Of a stretch of DNA of 64,000 bases, positions 60,510 through 64,000 are shown in pieces (position 1 is the stretch's first letter; each line of letters begins with the position of its first letter). The notes below the pieces were generated by a model. That model worked only from the letters and a program-made list of their open reading frames with translations, was not told where the DNA came from and did no database searches. The stretch lies in assembly GCA_964006375.1 (NCBI GenBank), contig OZ023268.1, forward strand, positions 81,009,335 to 81,073,334. Reading direction: 5' to 3'. The position numbers were made by a program, and so were the translations under genes. This DNA is from Tillus elongatus (lineage: Eukaryota; Arthropoda; Insecta; Coleoptera; Cleridae).

Positions 60510-61112
60510 GTACCAAATGTAATAGACTTTTAAGTATATTTCTTAGGTATGGTAAATTGCCAATCAATTTTGTAATTGAGATGTATAGATGCAAAACTCT
60601 ATACAAGAAATATAAAAATTAACATAAATATATCTCACTACATGTGAATTTTTACAATGTAGCCATTGTAGCTATTAGTTAGTGGCATAAACTAATATTT
60701 TTTACCTACTAAAAATTAAGTTTCAAAACGTAAAGAACTTTTTGTTTGACTGTCAGAAAACCTGGCTCTACCGAAATCACCTGACCAAGCCTGCTACTTT
60801 ACCCAACAAGACAACTATTATAATTTGACTATTCAACTACGAAAAACTTGGACCCTTGCCGTGTTTTTTTTTGTATCGTTGGTTGAAAACTGTTGCAACG
60901 AAAGATTCCAACGCTATCGCCTCTGCAGTTCATGAAGATATTCTATTTGGAAAAGAGCACGAATATCGTGCATTTATTCGCAGATGGCTGGGAGAGCGAA
61001 TGTGAATAGTGAATAAAAACTGTTGAAGTAAATTCCTCAACTTTTGTGCATTCGTACATGCCCACAGACTGGGTGTTTCGCATAGCTAACAAACGTTTGA
61101 AGAAAATATATA
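60510..61112. other. Start of the last visible intron; nothing recognised
   Basis: Donor GTACCA at 60510, then unassigned sequence to the mariner at 61113. Confidence 0.5.
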
Positions 61113-63022
61113 TAGGGTGGCGCATTGAAAACGAAACAGACCGATTTGCGTCCAGAGAATTTTTTTTAAGAAACGCTGAAACACGTCAATTTTAATATCG
61201 AGGGGGACATGTTTTGTAAAACTCAACTTTGTCACATCAACCCCTTAAGGGTGGTGATAACAACCCTTATATTTTAAATAGGGAACATGGGTCGAGTGTT
61301 ACATCATTTGAAAGCTCTTTCTTTTCTGAATTCAGCACAATAATTTTTTTGGAAGTTTTATCAACTCGTTTAAAAATTATTCACAGTTGAAGATGCAAAA
61401 ACGCATTTTGCTCATTCCGATAATAAATGTGCTGATAGTCAATGTTTTGTTGGTTTGTAAACAAAAATTGACTATCAGAACATTTCTTATCGGAATAAGA
61501 GAAATGCGGTTTAGTATTTCAGTTTATCGGTCGGTTTGATACTTGATAGTACAACCGAAAATTAATTTTACAATGGTGTATTCTGTAAAAGAAAGAGTTT
61601 AAATAATTACTCTTTTTTCAGAAACGATGACTGTGCCAAACGTACCGCAAATTTGTTTAATGAACGACATCCAAACAGACATGTTAACAGAAAATACATT
61701 TTGGAGTTAGTTGCAAAGTTTCGACAAAGTGGGTCAGTAGCCAACAAAAAACGGGATCCTGAACGTGAATTTCCCATTAGAAATGAGACTACTGAGATTG
61801 AAATTTTAGGACAAATTGCTGCGGACCCAACTTTGAGCACGAGAAAATTGGCCACTGTTTCAAACATCAAAAGAAGAACTATTCAGCGAATATCGAAGCA
61901 TCATAAATTTCACCCGTATAAAATTCATCTTGTACAACAACTGAATGAAGATGATTTTGATCGGCGGCTGGAGTGTTGTGAAGTTATGACTTCACGAATA
62001 GCTGATAACGGGAACTTTCTGTTCAATATATGTTTTTCAGACGATTGTACGTTTTTATTAAACTCTACAGTCAATCGTCATAATTGTCGTTATTGGGCAG
62101 ATAATAATCCAAGAAATTTTCACGAAGTCCACACTCAAACTCCACAGAAATTGAATGTCTGGACTGGAATTTTTGGAGACCGTTTAATCGGACCAATTTT
62201 TCTTGGTGGCAATTTGAGTGGACAAACGTATTTGGAGTTACTAGAAGATATCGTTTACCCTCTACTAATTGACATTGTTGAAAATGATGATCGCTATCAA
62301 GAAAATCAATTAGTGTTTCAACAAGATTAAGCTCCTCCGCATTTTTCACAACGTGTTAGGGAGTTTTTGAACAGAGAGTTTCCAGAGAAATGGATTGGGC
62401 GTAGAGGTGCTATTGAGTGGCCCCCTAGATCACCGGATTTAACTCTTTTAGACTTCTTTCTATGGGGCCATTTAAAGAGTCGAATTTTCGCAACAGAACC
62501 GGAGTCTCTGGAAGAACTACGACAACGCATTGTTCAAGAATGCCGTCCAATAACTCCACAAATGCTCCAGAATATCAGAGCTCGTTTTGAACAAAATTTG
62601 TACTGGTGGTCAACAATTTGAACACTTACTTAACTGAATAAACATTTTTGAACGTTTGGTTTTGTTTTTTAGTTTTTTTAACGAAAAATTGACTAATTAG
62701 TGCATTCCTTATCACAATGAATGAAATGCGTTCTTGCAAATCCAACTGTGAATAATTTTTAAACGAGTTGATAAAACTTCCACAAAAATTTGTGTGCTGA
62801 ATTCAGAAAAGAAAGAGCTTTCAAATGATGTAACACTTGATCCATGTTCCCTATTTAAAATATAAGGGTTGTTATCACCAACCTTAAGGGGTTGATGTGA
62901 TAAAGTTGAGTTTTATGTCAAGACATGTCCCCCTCAATATTAAAATTGACGTGTTACAGCGTTTCTTAAAAAAGATTCTCTGTACGCAAATCGGTCTGTT
63001 TCGTTTTTAATGCGCCATCCCG
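61113..63022 (+). mobile_element. Mariner (DD41D-like) with long TIRs, copy 2
   Basis: Left agggtggcgcattgaaaacg and inverted right cgggatggcgcattaaaaac, TA-flanked. Arms of about 330 bp share accccttaagggtggtgata and ccttatattttaaataggga. The subterminal hairpin (61407-61507) and the plus-strand transposase are as in copy 1. Length is 1.91 kb. Confidence 0.9.
61573..62620 (+). pseudogene. Mariner-type transposase, copy 2, disrupted
   Basis: ATG at 61573 (MVYSVKERV) runs into a TAA, and the T-run after it is, as in copy 1, one base short of the frame of the main block. From 61653 the frame gives FNERHPNRHVNRKYILELVA, KFRQSGSVANKKRDPER, HKFHPYKIHLVQQLNEDDFD, FSDDCTFLLN (first Asp), LNVWTGIFGDRLIGPIFL and VFQQD (second Asp). 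The next codon is TAA where copy 1 has GGA. APPHFSQRVREFLNREFPEK, WPPRSPDLTLLDFFLWGHLK (third Asp) and FEQNLYWWSTI plus stop follow. There are 41 residues between acidic positions 2 and 3. Confidence 0.88.
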
Positions 63023-63059
63023 TATATAGATAATTCAGCAAAAACAATATGACGACATA

Positions 63060-63785
63060 ATAAAAAAAAATGCAGAATCACTTCAAAAACCACAAAATAA
63101 TAACAGAGAGTTACGCGCTAAATACGTATTTTGCAACTAAATTGTCTTCATCAGTAACTGTCCCTAAACTAACTATAGTTGCAAAATTATACTTAACCCT
63201 GGATTATTTCGTGCTATTTTAAAAAGTATTGAACTAGCCGGACCGATGTATTAAATTTAATGGATTCACCTAGCGAATTTTTAGACTTACCAAAGCATCT
63301 AACTTGCGATAATCCGTGGTTATCAGTAATTTAAGAATGCTAATTCCTGCCTTATGTCCCGGGTCAATAATGTGTTGGGAAATGCTAAATTTTTCTGCTC
63401 TATTGAATCTGAAATTAGCTTTGTGCTCTTTGAATCTTGTTGTTATTGATCTCCGCGTTTGTCAAATATAGATTTTCTCGGAGTTAATACAAGATATTTC
63501 ATAGATGCCCGATTTGTGTCGGAAGTCAATAGTATCCTTTGTCTGTATGTTAGTTACTAAGCATATATCCGTGGTTACTTTCAGTAAATTAAGAATGCTA
63601 ATTCCTGCCTTATGTCCCGAGTCAATCATATGTTGGGCAACGCTAGATTTTTATGCTCTATTGAATCTGAAATGTGCTATGTGGTCTTTTAATCTTGTTG
63701 TTATTGATCTCGGCGTTTGCCCAATATAGATTTTCTCGCAATTATTACAAGATATTTTATAGATGTATCGAAACTCAATAGTATC
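63060..63785 (-). pseudogene. Penelope-like element: tandemly duplicated GIY-YIG domain and 3' tail
   Basis: On the minus strand, unit 1 (about 63765-63560) reads YKISCNNCEKIYIGQTPRSI, TTRLKDHIAHFRFNRA, SVAQHMIDSGHKAGISILNL. Unit 2 (about 63510-63310) reads GIYEISCINSEKIYI(stop)QT, RRSITTRFKEHKANFRFNRA, SISQHIIDPGHKAGISILKL. These are the Cys-rich lead-in, GIY-YIG core and following Arg/His/Glu region of Penelope-like endonucleases. 63215-63060 contains a typical tail (actgatgaagacaatttagt). Stops in both units. Confidence 0.82.
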
Positions 63786-63804
63786 ATTTGTCTATATATT
63801 AGTT

Positions 63805-63975
63805 ACTAAGCATAGTTGGAAAATGTCGATAAGTAATATTACGACATTAAAGCCTGAAACCGATGAGCCACACAAAAAGTGCGCTGTACTTCCATTCTAT
63901 CCATTTCTTACAAAAAGGTTAGAGAAAATATTCAAAGATAATGACTTCAGCGTTGTTTATAAAGTTGGCATCTGA
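63805..63975 (+). pseudogene. Penelope-like RT-to-endonuclease linker, opposite strand
   Basis: The plus strand reads WKMSISNITTLKPETDEPHK, KCAVLPFYPFLTKRLEKIFK and DNDFSVVYKVGI followed by a stop. The LPFxPxLTxxLExIFKxxxxxVVYK pattern is the stretch that normally lies between RT and GIY-YIG in Penelope-like elements. Its orientation is opposite to the GIY-YIG units just to its left, so two fragments meet head to head. Confidence 0.6.
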
Positions 63976-64000
63976 ATACCTTTTTGGGTGGGCCATTGAT

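Noticed and set aside
63505..63729. Plus-strand ORF MPDLCRKSIVSF...
   Set aside because: Antisense of the GIY-YIG units; the minus-strand reading has the conserved motifs.

Overview
The window reads as intronic, transposon-packed DNA of an insect with a large AT-rich genome. It contains Tc1/mariner elements of the arthropod type with a DUF4817-like N-terminus, insect-style non-LTR retrotransposons, Penelope-like and piggyBac remnants, a tRNA-derived SINE and long (TA)n arrays. Short arrays of TCAGG/CCTGA, the telomere motif known from many beetles such as Tribolium, point weakly to Coleoptera. Bacterial-style features (operons, RBS, CRISPR) are absent.

Host gene: I can assemble one plus-strand gene across almost the whole window. 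A partial exon ends at base 7 with a consensus donor. An acidic exon (about 15767-16285) ends in phase 1. The next exon (52901-53583) begins with exactly the two bases needed and ends in phase 0. A third exon (60375-60509) starts in phase 0. The introns are about 15.8, 36.6 and 6.8 kb. The deduced product has poly-Asp stretches, then Lys-rich low-complexity segments, and ends in blocks that resemble by eye the mite group 7 allergen-like fold of insect secreted proteins. The exon structure is well supported; the family call is tentative.

Intron 1 (8-15766): three long-TIR mariners (2058-3905, about 4087-5334, 5466-7396) lie in a row separated by (TA)n arrays. They are followed by a mariner fragment (7485-7735), an RNase-H-bearing non-LTR element on the minus strand (8499-11015), two SINE copies and a dispersed low-copy repeat family.

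Intron 2 (16286-52900): degenerate mariners (20590-22272, 30036-31440, 33098-34390, 34948-36925, 39040-42401, 42418-44595, 51235-52483) and small nonautonomous relatives (26201-26922, 27301-28013, 34469-34781, 45574-45959). It also holds a piggyBac pseudogene (about 23190-24640), near-perfect palindromes (22842-23046, 25381-25665), several non-LTR fragments with nesting (a CR1/jockey-like element inside a mariner and another inside an R4/Dong-like element) and a GC-rich histone H1-like pseudogene (50095-50640).

Intron 3 (53584-60374): the best preserved mariner (54366-56811), which is coding except for one stop but has lost a catalytic Asp; a 3 x 138-bp tandem repeat; a 585-bp foldback; and a Penelope-like fragment. 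The last intron (60510 onward) has a second copy of the first mariner (61113-63022) and a Penelope-like region with a tandemly duplicated GIY-YIG domain (about 63060-63980).

Apart from the split host gene I see no intact gene. Every mobile-element ORF is interrupted, truncated or has lost a catalytic residue.
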